A stretch of 64,000 nucleotides of DNA from the NCBI GenBank assembly GCA_016647705.1, contig CM028340.1, positions 8,619,001 through 8,683,000 of the forward strand, in the 5' to 3' direction. The position numbers were made by a program, and so were the translations under genes. Below are positions 36,101 through 47,435 of this stretch, piece by piece. Numbering within the stretch: position 1 is the first letter of the stretch; every line of letters begins with the position of its first letter. The stretch comes from Eucommia ulmoides. Taxonomy: Eukaryota; Streptophyta; Magnoliopsida; Garryales; Eucommiaceae. The notes under the pieces were generated by a model. It made no database searches and was not told where the DNA came from. It worked only from the letters and a program-made list of their open reading frames with translations.

Positions 36101-36564
36101 GAAAAAATTTCAGGGGCCAAAGTGTATATTTTTCTACACATGTGAAAGGGGACAAAGTGTAATTTTTAATTTAACAACTAAATTAACAGGTTAAACTAAC
36201 CAACTAATTAAACAACTAAACCAACAAATTAAATTAACATAACAAACAAACTAATTAATAATTTATTTTAAAATAATATATTAAAAATTTATATTTTTCT
36301 AATTGTTAAACTTTTAGGGATCAAAGTGCATATTTTTTTAATTAAATAGCTAGAGTAAAAAATTAAACTAACTAACTAACATTTTTTTTTAAATAATATA
36401 TTATTTTATATTTTTTTAAACATGTGAAAATGACCAAAGTATAATTTTTAATTCAACAATTAAATTAACAAATTAAACTAACCAACTAAATAACAAATAA
36501 AGGTAAAAAACATATTCTAATTAAATTAATAAATAAATTAAAAAAACGTTAAAAATATACTAAC
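33104..36564 (-). repeat. AT-rich tandem array of MULE-2, right arm, within a presumed 5' intron
   Basis: About fourteen units of roughly 190 bp from about 33540 to 36230 with the two-part structure of the left arm, in inverted orientation. GGGGCCAAAGTGTATATTTT and GGGGCGAAAGTGTAATTTTT phrases alternate. Some units carry an extra block with ATAACGAAATTC. The array is bounded by a splice donor (GT at 36563-36564, minus) and a possible acceptor before the transposase ATG (AG at 33104-33105). Confidence 0.8.
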
Positions 36565-36700
36565 CTGTGAATGGAGGAGTAGAAGTCTAAATAGAAGAAG
36601 TGTAACTAGAAGAGAAAATATCAAAATGAAGAACAAATGAGAGAAGGAGCAAATGAAGAAGTGTGAATTTTAATGAACTCAGGCAAGTGATATTTATAGG
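36565..36700 (-). promoter_or_regulatory. Inward promoter, leader and splice donor, right end of MULE-2
   Basis: The minus strand has a TATA box CCTATAAATATCAC at about 36687-36700 and a leader ending CACAG|GTTAGT. It would drive the transposase gene through a 3.4-kb leader intron. Inference from motif positions and from symmetry with the left end. Confidence 0.55.
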
Positions 36701-37237
36701 CGAAATATTGTGCACATATCCCGGGTATTTAAATTTTCAAATTAAAGCTGAACAGTTTAAGCCTAAAAGACTGACCTATAAGCCTAAAAGCCTAGAAGCC
36801 TAAGCAAAAGAAGGCAGCCTAAAAGGCTGCCTTCTTTTGCAGCTTTGGCCGGTCGTTTGACCGGCCAAAGCAGACGGGGACCAACCGTTAACGGCTGGTC
36901 GCCGTCTATGTTATCCCTCTTTTTACATGGGCGGGATCACATTAAAAAAAATAATAATAAATAAATTGATCCCGCCCTTCACAAGGGCGAGATCAAATAA
37001 AAAATAAATAAAAATGCTGATCCCACCCTTGTGAAGGGCGGGATTACATTAAAATATTTTTTTTTGATCCCGCCCTTCACAAGGGAAGGATAAAAAAATA
37101 AAAAAAAATAAAAAAAAATAAAAAAATAATCCGATCCCGCCCTTGTGAAAGGCGGAATGCATTCATGTAGTAAATAAGTTAAAAGTTAAATTGTTTCAGT
37201 AATTTTTTTTTTTTAATATTTATTAGGTAAACAACTC
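36701..37237. repeat. Right terminal inverted repeat of MULE-2
   Basis: Mirror of 24360-24840: hairpin with 17-bp arms (36804-36840), hairpin with 13-bp arms (36842-36871), the 36-bp palindrome with mismatches (36872-36907), then CCCGCCCTT/AAGGGCGGG palindromes spaced by A-rich DNA (36920-37160), and the terminal motif. A MULE-1-type left end is not present here. Confidence 0.9.
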
Positions 37238-37247
37238 TAAATATTTG

Positions 37248-37528
37248 TTCATAAAATTTTAAATAATAAAAATATGAAAATATATGATGATATAATTTTT
37301 ATTTAGTAATTTAATAATATAATTTTTATATATATTTTAATAATATAACTTTAATTATACATAATTACTTTAATTATATGATTTTTATAAAATTTTAAAA
37401 TTTATATAATTACAAAACAAAAGGTAGAATTTAAAAGAAATGAACGAAGAATTGAAAAATAGTAAATTGTTTCTTAGAAGGATTGAAAAATAACACTCAT
37501 TTTGAAAGGAATTGTAAATTCATCTTGA
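37248..37528. other. AT-rich DNA between MULE-2 and element B
   Basis: No gene or clear repeat seen; rich in ATAATTTTTAT words. Confidence 0.5.
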
Positions 37529-38235
37529 TGTGGGTAAAGTCGGACCTCCTCCACGTGTTAGCCACTAAGGTTTTATCTTCCACGACGCCATCGCTCATGC
37601 CATCCCGGTGTGTAAGCAGCCCGGGATGGTCACTGTTCGGCAGCCAGCGGGAGGTCGAGAGCGCCCAGACTGACCTCCTCGTGTAAGCCCGACCTGGCCT
37701 TTCACCTCGACAGGTCGGACGCCGGCCTCATCGTCAACAGTAATAGGCCCCGAGTCGAGGCCCATAGCTCTAATCCGTTATGCCTCCCATGCACCTGACT
37801 GCTTACCGGTAATTCGAGCTTAAGATCTCAATCTTGTTTATGTTAATCACGCTCACACCTATAAATAAGAGGCTTCTCCAACACTTTAAGAGGACGAGAA
37901 AACCATTCTAGAGAGAGACTCTACCTCAGATCGGTCAGACAGGTCGAGGTAACAGTAACTCTCTGGGCTATATTTCTTCTCGGATTCTTACTCTTACATT
38001 GGAGGGAACGCGCTGGGAAAAACCCGGCTATCCCTTGTGTAGGTGACGACGAGGAGCTCAGCCCGGAAAACAACAATGAGCTAGGAAGGAAACCAAGACC
38101 CGGGCTTGGTCTCGGGTCTGATTGACCCTCCGACCCGGCTGCGGCATGTGAGGAAAGAGGGTCAATACCTATCTCACCTTTGATCAGAGAGTATTCGGAC
38201 CATACTGCTGGTTGGACCGAATTTCAACACCAACA
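37529..38235 (+). repeat. 5' LTR of element B
   Basis: Proposed from TGTGGGTAAAG to CACCAACA, just before the primer site. With no second LTR in the window the left edge is a guess from the TG rule. A TATA box CCTATAAATAAG lies at about 37859-37870. Confidence 0.6.
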
Positions 38236-38256
38236 GTTTGGCACCGTCTGTGGGAA
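38236..38256 (+). other. Primer binding site of element B
   Basis: GTTTGGCACCGTCTGTGGGA follows the LTR end. TTTGGCGCCGTCTGTGGGA is the usual form in Tat-type plant elements; one CpG C reads A here. Confidence 0.75.
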
Positions 38257-38384
38257 GCACTACTAAAAGCCTTCTATGAATCATTAGCTACCTGCTTCGC
38301 AAAGGTTTGATGAACATAAGGTCTGGTCACTCTCACTGATTAGAAAACATAAGCCACCCTGTGAATAGACAGCCCGGGGAGGAT

Positions 38385-38639
38385 ATGTCGCTGGCACCAA
38401 GGCTGGAAACTAAGGTCACTGCCCGCCGAGCGACCAATGAAGAAGATGCAGATTCTAAAAGGCGTAATGAGGGACTTTGTTCAGGCCAGGCGTTCGAGGT
38501 CGTCGATGTCGCCAACCTTGACAACGTGGAACGCCAACTCGGTAAGTTCCAGGAATACTTCGACATCCTCCTCTCCCACATTTATCCGCCCCCGGTTGAA
38601 GGAGAGCCAAACCTCCATGTCGCGGATGAGAAGGCCCGC
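38385..38639 (+). pseudogene. Gag of element B, N-terminal part before the D insertion
   Basis: Frame from ATG 38385-38387 (MSLAPRLETKVTARRATN). It includes LDNVERQLGKFQEYFDILLS, a helical segment that aligns in style with LLERQLSKFQTFFQIVLARL at the start of Gag in element E. It is cut at 38639 by element D. Confidence 0.7.
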
Positions 38640-40220
38640 TGGTGTAAATTACCTATGTATTTTCAATCTGAATTTGTTAGTTTTCAAGTATGTTTATAGT
38701 TATTTTTATATATTTTAATATGTTTTTATTCTTTTTGTATTAAAATAGGTGCATGGGGTGAAAATGTATGAAATCGGAGCGAAAACAATGTGATCGAACC
38801 AAAGCGGACGAAATTATGGTGGATAAATGAGCAAGGAGGCAACATTGTGAAAGAAGTCCACCGCCTAGGCGTCCAGACCTCCACCTAGGCTGTGAAGATG
38901 CTAAGAACATTTCCAAGTCCACCGCCTACTTCTTCGCCTAGGCAATCACCAAACCTGGAAAGCCCATACAGGTGTTGTAACTTCAAGGCTATTTTGGACT
39001 ATAATTCAATTCGATTTTTGAAACACTCAAAACATGGAAGTTGTAGATCGTTTTCTTAGATTTCCATAAGTTTTTGAATCGTCTCAATCGGAGTTCGGAT
39101 GAAGACGTTACAGTCAAAACAAAATTCAAACCTTCAGTAACTTCGCCTAGGCGAAAATCCGGCAGAAAGTTAACCGACCTAACTTCGCCTAAGCGAAAAC
39201 CTTTGCGCAGAATAGATATTTTTGAGATATTTTTTGGCCTATTTATACCCTTTTCTCCTCATCTCTTCTCTCTTTTTGAGCTCCTAAGGCCTTAGGCCAT
39301 ATTTTAGGGTTAGGATAAGGGATTTTTGAGGGAGAGCTCTCAAACCCGAGGTGGAGGATCAACGAGGAAGCGATCGATCGATGTTTCTAGTGGCAAATCT
39401 TCGGATATCGGCTAAGTCGCTCATTTATTCTCTTTATTTTCTTCATTTTGGTAGTTATTGAGCATGTTTAGCTCGTTTTACATTGTATAAATGGTTAGGG
39501 TCATGAGTTAAACATGGATTGTAATAGGGATTAACGTATTATTTATAAAAATGTAGTTTTGGTTGAATTTGTGTTTTGTTTATGGTTGTTCCTTATAATT
39601 TCGATTGTCTTGCCGTGTTTTCTATGATTATATAATAGTTTAGATATATTGAGAATACGGGGTTTGACACTGGGGAGAGGTAACACCGGATTCGGACTAG
39701 GGTTAACACGACACGACAATCTAACGACCCGAGAGGGCATTAGAAAGTGTGCAATCGATGACGTTGGGGCAAGACTCACGTGACCTAGAGTTGTTAAGAC
39801 GTTGAGGGGGACTTCGGCATTGACACGAAATCACATATTCCCTCATCTTACACACGGAAGAGGTGGCGAGGGAGTTTACAAACCGAGATTGTTGGATACG
39901 CCGAACGCCGTTAATATTAACTAAAATGAAATCAAACGCATTTAAATTAATAAAGTTAATCCCTAAGAAATCTACTCCCCTAAACAATCTCAAATTAGTA
40001 TTTATAATATAGTTAACTTAATTAGTATTTTAGTTTAGTATTGGTGTTAAATTAAATTCCACTTTTGTCGCCTAGATAAAGTCAGGTTATGACAATCGCG
40101 ATACTCGATAGTAACAACACCAATCCATGTGGATACGATACCCGATTGAAAGGTCCATTATACTAAAACTTGATCTGTACACTTGCGATGAAAGTGGTAG
40201 CGCTTATTTATCGGCCACCA
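38640..40220 (+). repeat. LTR of element D
   Basis: Begins TGGTGTAAATTACCTATG (C: TGATAGGTGTGAAATACCTA) and ends GGCCACCA before the primer site. Contains CGCCTAGGCG-type palindromes (38870-39190), the TATA region CCTATTTATACCC (39239-39250), and a conserved GAATACGGGGTTTGACAC block (39653 on) shared with C. Confidence 0.8.
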
Positions 40221-40246
40221 AGTTTTTAGCGATGTTGTCGGGGATT
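40221..40246 (+). other. Degenerate primer binding site of element D
   Basis: AGTTTTTAGCGATGTTGTCG followed by GGGAT matches the Athila Asp-tRNA type site (TTTTTGGCGCCGTTGCCGGGG) with four changes, three of them transitions. Confidence 0.65.
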
Positions 40247-42059
40247 GAAAGAAGTGTTACTTTTGAAATTGGGAGTAAATAACTTTATTTTAATCTAGGC
40301 ATTTTTGTATATATTTTTCGTTTGTAGTTTTGTTTATGTTTTCCTATAGGATTCTTGAAGATGTTAGATCGACAGGTACTCTTGCGGTTCGATCATTGAA
40401 TATCTCGCCAGTGTTGAAGGTATGTGTCGGGCCGAAGACATTAAACCAAGTGCTTCTTAGGAGGCAACCCAGGGTCACAAATAAATTAGATACATCTCTG
40501 TCGATTTGAGTCAGAGGCGAGATCCTCTCGCCTCCCAAGTATGTGTTCTAAACCCCTGTCTTCAATATCATGCTATATTCTTTCTATTGGGATCGCTGAC
40601 GGCTCGTTTTGGACATTACCTGTTTTAAGTTGGTGGTGATGTGTAGTATGTTTTAGTATGTGTTTATGATATTAATTAAATTTTACTGTTTTTATTGTTT
40701 GCATGCTTGTTTAGGATTAGATTGTTAGTTTAGATATTGTTTTATGCTACATTTTGACGTCATCTAGGCTTATACCCGATGATGACTCTGTCCCCTGATT
40801 GTTTTGAGGTCGAGCGTAAAGTTCATTCATGTGTGTTCTGTGTGCTTGACGTATCGTTTTAGTAAAAGTTATTGTGGATCCTAAATGCACGAGCACATAA
40901 ACTCAGTATAGCACTATCTAATTGATTTAAAACCGATTATCCTTCACTCAATTTTATGACAATAGGGATTCTAGAACTTGATTTGGGGGAAATTCGAGGC
41001 GAAATCCTAGGCGAGGTTGTTTAGGAGATATGATTTAGGCATTCATTTGATTGCTTGAGCCTTTTAAGCTTACCTCAATGAATTATTACCCTTCGTTACC
41101 CTGTCGAAGCCTAAAAATCATTTCAATTCTGAATACTTAACAAATACCATAACCGATTGAACTTTTTCCAAACCTACATCGCTAAACTGATGGCACAATT
41201 TGTGTGAATCAAGCTAGCATTTTGCTACTTGATGTGAGCAGTTGAGTTTAGGCCGAAATTCTAATTAGTTCGGTATTCGAGTACTCGCTTGTCATTTATC
41301 GTTTATATTGTATCCACATTCCTAAGGTTATAAGAATTCGAATACATTTTGGGGTGTGTTACTTAATCATTTTTGCACACTCTTAAAATTGTAGAAATTC
41401 GAATGAGTTTGGGGGTGTGTTAAAAAAAAATAAAAATAATAATTTCTTTTTTACATGACAAGTGAGTACGACGTTCTTAAATGTTTGTTCAGGGTCGTTT
41501 CTAAATAAACTATGGGGTTTCGAGTATGAGTGTGCCAAGCGATGTGCCTTGGGTAACGTTAAGTTAACGATGTTAACCTATTTTCTATTCCAAAATACCC
41601 TTGGCCATTATTCCAAAACCAAACCAACCCCTATTGATCTTTTTAAACCTCCGAGTCTACATTAGTGGAGAATAGATCCCAGGTCAGGCGTTTGGATTCC
41701 CTATACCTTAAAGGTTTTAGTCATGATCTTTATTTAGGGATAATCCCATCTAATCAATGGATAGTAGTATATTTGAGTTTAATCATACACACTTAAACAG
41801 GATCTAGAATGTCGTTTACTATTTTTAAACGTTGAAATTTTAGAATACCACATGGTGTGATTTATGCTTGAACTTGATACGATTGGGGGCCGATGAGGGA
41901 AAAATCTTTCGGCTGGTAGATGATAATCAAAACTTACACATTTTTGTTTTTAATGTTTTTCGTTTGTAGTTTTTAATTTCGTAATTAGTTTGTATACTTT
42001 CTCGTATTATGTGGGTGTTTTGCTCGAGTACTATCAAAATTCTGAGTTTGGGGGTACCC

Positions 42060-43602
42060 ACCTACAGGAGTCAAGTGATCGAGCACTAGTCTCTCTCAGA
42101 CAGATGGCACGGGCTCGGCCTCAGGCCGCTAACCGAGCACTTAGGAAGCGAGATCTTGACCCCCCAGTTGCTTCGGCAACCGTCTCGAGATCAGCTCGCG
42201 TACGGCGGTCAGAGGACTAGCCGAGATCACCACCAGCATGGGAGTATAGTTGTCGTAAACGTTTCGAGCATTGATCTTCTCAAATCAGGGAGGTGGACAC
42301 CCATTCTCCACCACAAGCTCGCAGAAGGGAGCCCAGACCTACCGCCAGTCAGATCATCGCCCCAGAGAAGGTGACGACCATAATCAAGCGACACCTGGCA
42401 GAGATAGAAGCCGCCATCAGTCTCATGCACAATACCGGGGGAGTCCTCAGGCCGGAGTCTGGTCTTCCTTCACTTCAAAAATCACGGAAGAGGCAGTTCC
42501 GTATCGATTTCCCAACCCCCCGGTAGCCACGTAAGATGAGACAATCGATCCACCGGATCATCTTTCCTTATATGTTTCCTACATGGATGTACACGCTGCC
42601 ACCAATGCCAAAAAGTGTAAATTTTTTCCTCTCGGATTAACTGGCCCAGCCAGGTTGTGGTTCAACGACCTCTCGCCGGCCTCAATCTCCACGTTCCTCT
42701 AGCTCAAACAGCAGTTCATGGAGAGATTCAGCCAGTCACGTCGCAGGCCGAAGATCGCATCTCACCTCCTCGGCGTCAGGCATGAGGAAAATAAGAATCT
42801 TGTCGATTACGTGCACCAATTTTGGATGGAGTCTCTCGCATATGAAGGAGTTTCTAATGGAGTGGCACTTAATGCTTTCGTTAGCGAACTAAGGCACCAG
42901 AGGCTCCTATATGGCCTAAATTTTAGACCGGCCTGCAGCCTCCGCGAGGCACTTGACCTCGGCCCCAATTTCTACAAGGCTGACCTCGTCGACAAGATCA
43001 CGAAAGAGAAATAAGACCTTCTCAGGAAGAAGTCCTGAGCCGACGAGAAAACGAGTCGATCCCAAGTGTCGAGGAGACTCCAGGCGAAGGGGAGGTTAGG
43101 CCGACTGCTTAGGGACTGGAGGCCGCCACCGGGTCCCCGTCAGGTAGTTTATACTCTCCTAACCGCTTCCGTTGTGACCATCTTTGCCGAGAACGCTGAA
43201 AAAGGCCTTTTCTCAGACGCGTTTCCCCATAGAGGGAAGCCCCTCGGTAAGTTGATTGATAAATACTGTAGCTTCCACAGGAGCAATGATCATGCCACCG
43301 ACGAATGCTTCCAGCTGAGGAAAGAAATTAAAGCCCTCATTCGCAGAGGCTACCTTGGGAATTACGTTCGCCGACCTAGTGGGGATTGGGTGGGCTTTAA
43401 TGACCGACGTGACGGACGTCGAGGACATTACCAGAAGTGTAATGATAACCGGGCTCAACCCCGTAGTGAACGAGTCGGGGACGACTCCGATCTGAGAGTC
43501 GACGACGAAAAAGACGTCATCCACGGTGGCCTGGGTTTCGGAGGAGAAACGTTTTCTTCTCGGAAGAGATACAAGGGAAAGAGTAAGAGAAAAGTGGATT
43601 AG
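42060..43602 (+). pseudogene. Gag of element B, remainder (broken)
   Basis: Resumes after D with frames at 42271-42534, a capsid segment at 42718-43014 (RHEENKNLVDYVHQFWMESL) and a C-terminal part at 43066-43602. That part contains the zinc-knuckle-like CSFHRSNDHATDECFQL with its Cys and His residues kept. It ends in a basic tail and a stop at 43600-43602. At least three frame changes separate the segments. Confidence 0.75.
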
Positions 43603-44262
43603 GGAGTCTATGAGGTTAATACAGTAGATGCAGCCTCCCACAATATTATCTCATTCAGCGAGGCCGACCTGAAGGGGGTGCATATTCCACATGACGACGC
43701 CCTGGTCATTGTAGCCTTAGTCAACCATTTCAAGATAGCGAGGATACTAGTGGATGGAGTTAGCTTGGTATATATTCTCTTCAAAGGAGCCTTCGATAAA
43801 ATGGACATAGAATCGAGGTCCGTATAGCCCGTCAGATCCCTACTCGTCGAATTTGGTAGTGATATGGTCAGTTCGGTCAACTGGGTATCTCTGCTTGTCA
43901 TCGTTGGTTCCAGCCCTAACATCGCCACCGTGTGGTCCAAATTCCTTATCGTTCACAAGCCATCATCGTACAACGCAATCATAGGTCGACCCACTGTGGC
44001 CGCCCTTAAGGCCGTATGCTCTTCCTATTACCAGAAAATGAAATTCCCCAAGATTCGGGGGTAGGAGAGGTACAAGAAAACCAAGAAGCCGCGCGGTCCT
44101 GTACAAGAAGGGCCTTGGAGAAAAAATAGCAATTACAATTGGGGCCCGCGCTGTGTACTCTTTCTTTTGGACGGGGAGCTCGTGGTCCTCGCTGACGAAG
44201 TAGAGCTCATCCCGATCGACGATTTGCGTGATGATGAGCCCATCCCATAACCCCACAAAGAT
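43603..44262 (+). pseudogene. Aspartic protease region of element B, active site degenerate
   Basis: Contains HNIISFSEADLKGVHIPHDD, then ILVDGVSLVYILF (about 43745-43785), where relatives such as element E have ILVDGGSSIDIIF, so the Ser-Ser and Asp of the motif are lost. Then YNAIIGRPTVAALKAVCS (43970-44020). Stops at about 43828 and 44062. Confidence 0.75.
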
Positions 44263-45279
44263 TTGATCGACGTTCCCATTCATCCTGTTATCGCGAAGAG
44301 AACGGTGAGGATTAGAGCTCGGTTAGGCTCGAAAGAACGATCCAACCTCATCGAGCTCTTGGTAAGAAACCACGACGTGTTTGCGAGGTCTTACAACGAG
44401 CTCTCCGGTATCGATCTGAGTGTTTCCATGCATCGACTGCACATCGACGTTCACCACCCACCTGTTCGGCAAAAGCGGAGGAGATTCCACCCAGACCGGC
44501 AAAAGATAATAGAAGATGAGATGGATAAGCTCGTCATATCAAACATTGTGAAAGAGGTCAAGTTCCCAGACTGGCTCGCGAACGTCGTGCTGGCCCCTAA
44601 GGCTGGCAACAAATGGCAACTTTGTATCAATTTCAAAGATTTAAATATGGCCTGCCCGAAAGACTTCTTTCCACTCCCAAGGATCGACATTGTGATCGAC
44701 GCTATGGTGGGGCATGAGCGACTTAGCTTTTTTGATGCTTACGCCAGCTACAACCAAATCCTTATGTATCTTCCAGACAAAAGCAAGACCTCTTTCATCA
44801 CCAATCGGGGCACTTACTGCTACAAAGTCATGCCCTTTGGCCTCCGCAATGCTGGAGCGACCTATCAGAGACTTGTTAATAAAATGTTCAAGGAGGAAAT
44901 TGGGAGCACGATGGAGGTGTACATCGACGATATACTCGTGAAAAGTAGCCGGGCTGATGACCACCTTGACCACCTCCAGGCTTGCTTTGACAAGCTCCGA
45001 GCTTACCGCATGAAGTTGAATCCGAACAAATATATTTTTGGCGTGTCCGCTGGTAAGTTCCTAGGCTTTATGGTCTCTCAGCACGGCATCGATGTAAATC
45101 CTGACCAGATTAGTGCGGTGCTCGGCATGACCCCTCCTCGGACTAAGAAGGAGATCCAGATGCTAACAGGTCGGCTAGCCACCTTGTATCGATTCATTTC
45201 CAGGTCGTCCGAAAAATGCCTCATTTTTTTTCAAAATTCTCCAGGAAAACAAGGCATTCGAATGGACCGAGGAGTGTAA
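44263..45279 (+). pseudogene. Reverse transcriptase of element B, longest intact stretch in the window
   Basis: A 338-codon open frame. It contains KEVKFPDWLANVVLAPK, DFFPLPRIDIVIDAM, FFDAYASYNQI, MPFGLRNAGATYQRLVN and the catalytic VYIDDILVKS with YIDD at 44920-44931. The thumb-connection part includes KFLGFMVSQHGID and LTGRLATLYRFISRS. It shifts frame near 45235, after which the connection continues as FEWTEECN. Sequence style is Tat/Retand. Confidence 0.9.
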
Positions 45280-46200
45280 CCGCACCTTCGCAGAGCTGAA
45301 AAGGTATCTCTCGTCAACTTCCCTACTCACTATGCCCCAAAAGTCCGAGGACTTGCTCCTCTACATTGCAGCTTCCACGACAATCGTCAGTGTCGTCCTG
45401 GTTCAGGAGGATGCCAGTGTTTAGAGCCCAATCTACTACTCAAGATGTGTCCTAACTGATGCAGAGACAAGGTACACAAAATTCGAAAAACTGGCTTATG
45501 CCCTCTTGATCGCCTCAAGGAAGCTACGCCAATACTTTCAAGCTCATACAATTGTGGTGCTGACTGACCAGTCGTTGAGGCAGATCCTTCACTCTCCTGA
45601 AATCTCGGAGAGGTTAATAAAGTATAGTCTAGAGTTGGGCCAATTCCATATCGAATATCGCCCCAGGATGGCTATCAAATAATAGGTCCTCACTGACTTC
45701 ATAGCCGAGCTAACCTTCCTAGAGGAGGAGACCGTTCCCGACCTATGTCATTCTAGGCATGTCCCCGAAAGCCCGGGATAGGCCAGAGTTCTGGCCGAGT
45801 TGACCAAAGCCCAAGACGACCTCAGACCCAACTCGTGGCAACTTTTCACTGACGGATTCTCCAATCAGAGCGGCTCGGGGGTTGGTATGGTCCTCGTGGC
45901 CCCAGATAAAGAAGAGAACAAATATACCCTCAGTCTCGGGTTCTGAGCCACATATAATGAGGTCGAGTACGAAGCGTTATTGGTCAAGCTTCGGTTAGCC
46001 CCGGATTTTAACATAAGATCGATCTTGGTAATGTGTAATTCCCAGCTCGTGGTTAATCAGGTCAACGGTGATTACCTTGCAAAAGACCCGAGCATGGTCG
46101 CCTATCTAGAGAGGGTAAAAGACCTGGCGAAGCTTTTTCCAGAAAGTGAGAGTCACTCAAATACCCCGAGAAGAGAACAGGCACGCAGACGCCCTAGCTA
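45280..46200 (+). pseudogene. RNase H region of element B (broken)
   Basis: An RT-linked RNase H (ETRYTKFEKLAYALLIASRK, about 45465-45525) is followed by a second RNase H-like domain beginning LFTDGFSNQSGSGVG (about 45842-45890) with LVVNQVNGDYLAKDPSM (about 46050-46100). Two RNase H domains are a feature of the Tat group. Stops at 45422, 45680 and 45779 and a frame change near 46150. Confidence 0.75.
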
Positions 46201-47435
46201 ATTTGGCCTCCGCAGTCGAGTACACGCTCAAGAGGATGGTACCCGTTGAATTTCTCGCTAAGCCAAACACGGTCTCCTCAGAAGAGACTACGATGATATG
46301 CGCCCTGGATGTCGAGCCGACCTAGATGGACCCCAAAGTGAGCTATCTCACCAGCGGGATGCTTCTTAGCGACCAGACTCACTTTCGAAGAGTACGATAC
46401 CAGGCAGCGCGGTATACCCTCATCGACGGTGTTCTTTACCAAAAATATTTCTCTGGTCTGTATTCCCAGTGTCTCCGGCCTGAGGAGGTCAACTACGTTA
46501 TGAGGGAAGTCTACGAGGGGATTTGCAGCAATCACTCGGGGGGCAGGTCCCTAGTTCGGAAGCCGCTCCTAGGGCTGGCAAAACGGGTATTTACACGATG
46601 ACACGACACGAGACCGACACGAAATTAGCAGGTCTAGGTTTTGCTTATCAGGTATCGGGTCGTTATCGTGTCAGACCCGATAACCTGATAAGAAATAGTG
46701 CAGGCTATCAGGTTGACCTAATAACCCAATAGGTTACACGATAAGACACGATAAGAATTTTGTGTATTCAGGTTACACGATAACTTGTGACCCAATAGGT
46801 TACCCGTTAATTTAATAAATTATTTTTACACCCTCCAAATTATCAAATATTACAAATTAGTACTTAATATATATAATAATTTGTTAAGATGGTTTTAAAT
46901 TAATAGGTTAACAGGTCGTTAACAGGTTAACAGGTCGTTAACGTGTAATGGGTTAACGTGTAATAGGTAGATTAATGTATAATAGAAACCTATCAGGTCT
47001 TATCGTGTCGTGTTTACCTGATAGGTTTCGTGTCATCGTGTGACATGAAAAATTATCATGTCGTGTCGTGTCGACACGATAATTTCCGTGTCGTGTTCGT
47101 GTTTGGGTAGTCTGACACGATAAGCTTATCGTGTCGTGTTCGTGTTTGGGTCTTATCGTGTTTCGTGTTATCGTGTAATGACCTGTTACACGACCTGTTA
47201 CCTGTTTTGCCAGCCCTAGTTGCTCCTGAACGGATATTACTGGCCTAAGATGCTAGAAGACGTAGGAAAATTCGTGAAAAAGTGTGACAAGTGCCAACGA
47301 TTTGCCTCACACTCTATGCCCCGCCGACTGAGCTAGTACCGATGTCTAGCCCATGGTCGTTCGCCCAGTGGGGTATCCACCTTCTTGGCCCATTTTCCCT
47401 AGGGACTAACCAAAGAAAATTTCTGGTCGTCTGGG
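46201..47435 (+). pseudogene. Integrase of element B, split by a MITE and truncated
   Basis: The N-terminal zinc-binding part runs to 46569 (YQAARYTLIDGVLYQKYFSG, then an HHCC His region). After the MITE it resumes with GYYWPKMLEDVGKFVKKCDK (47228 on). The core begins SFAQWGIHLLGPFSLG (about 47360-47405) and stops being recognisable after about 47435, so most of the catalytic domain is deleted. Confidence 0.8.
46570..47218. mobile_element. 649-bp hAT-like MITE inside the integrase of element B
   Basis: Ends TAGGGCTGGCAAAACGGG and CCTGTTTTGCCAGCCCTA form an inverted repeat. The flanks GCCGCTCC (46562-46569) and GTTGCTCC (47219-47226) match at 6 of 8 positions with C/T differences only, as expected for an aged 8-bp hAT duplication. 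The inside is built from CACGATAA, TCGTGTCGTGT and TAACAGGTCGTTAAC words, much of it self-complementary. No coding capacity. Confidence 0.85.

Larger units (their letters stand above)
24360..37237. mobile_element. MULE-2: complete 12.9-kb Mutator-like element with plant-mobile-domain and transposase genes
   Basis: The ends GAGTTGTTTACCTAATAAAT (left) and its inverted copy (right) are flanked by a perfect 10-bp duplication TAAATATTTG (24350-24359 and 37238-37247), typical of MULEs. Inward: hairpin-rich inverted repeats of about 0.65 kb, inward TATA boxes with splice donors, AT-rich tandem arrays, then a plant-mobile-domain gene on plus (26573-29005), two small ORFs on minus (29407-29913, 30200-30634) and the transposase gene on minus (30809-33094). 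MULEs carrying plant-mobile-domain genes are known in plants. All genes carry disabling changes, so this copy is dead, but its boundaries are intact. Confidence 0.9.
38640..42050 (+). mobile_element. Element D: Athila-like element reduced to one LTR plus the ends of its internal region
   Basis: The 5' LTR (38640-40220) matches the LTR of element C. Then a degenerate Athila-type primer site, about 200 bp of leader, and directly the post-pol phrase GACATTAAACCAAGTGCTTC with GGAGGCAACCCAG. After that comes spacer DNA matching C 59070-60370 in the same order, ending in a GAGTTTGGGGG polypurine tract near 42050. gag, pol and the post-pol ORF are absent, and no 3' LTR follows; gag of B resumes. Confidence 0.75.
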
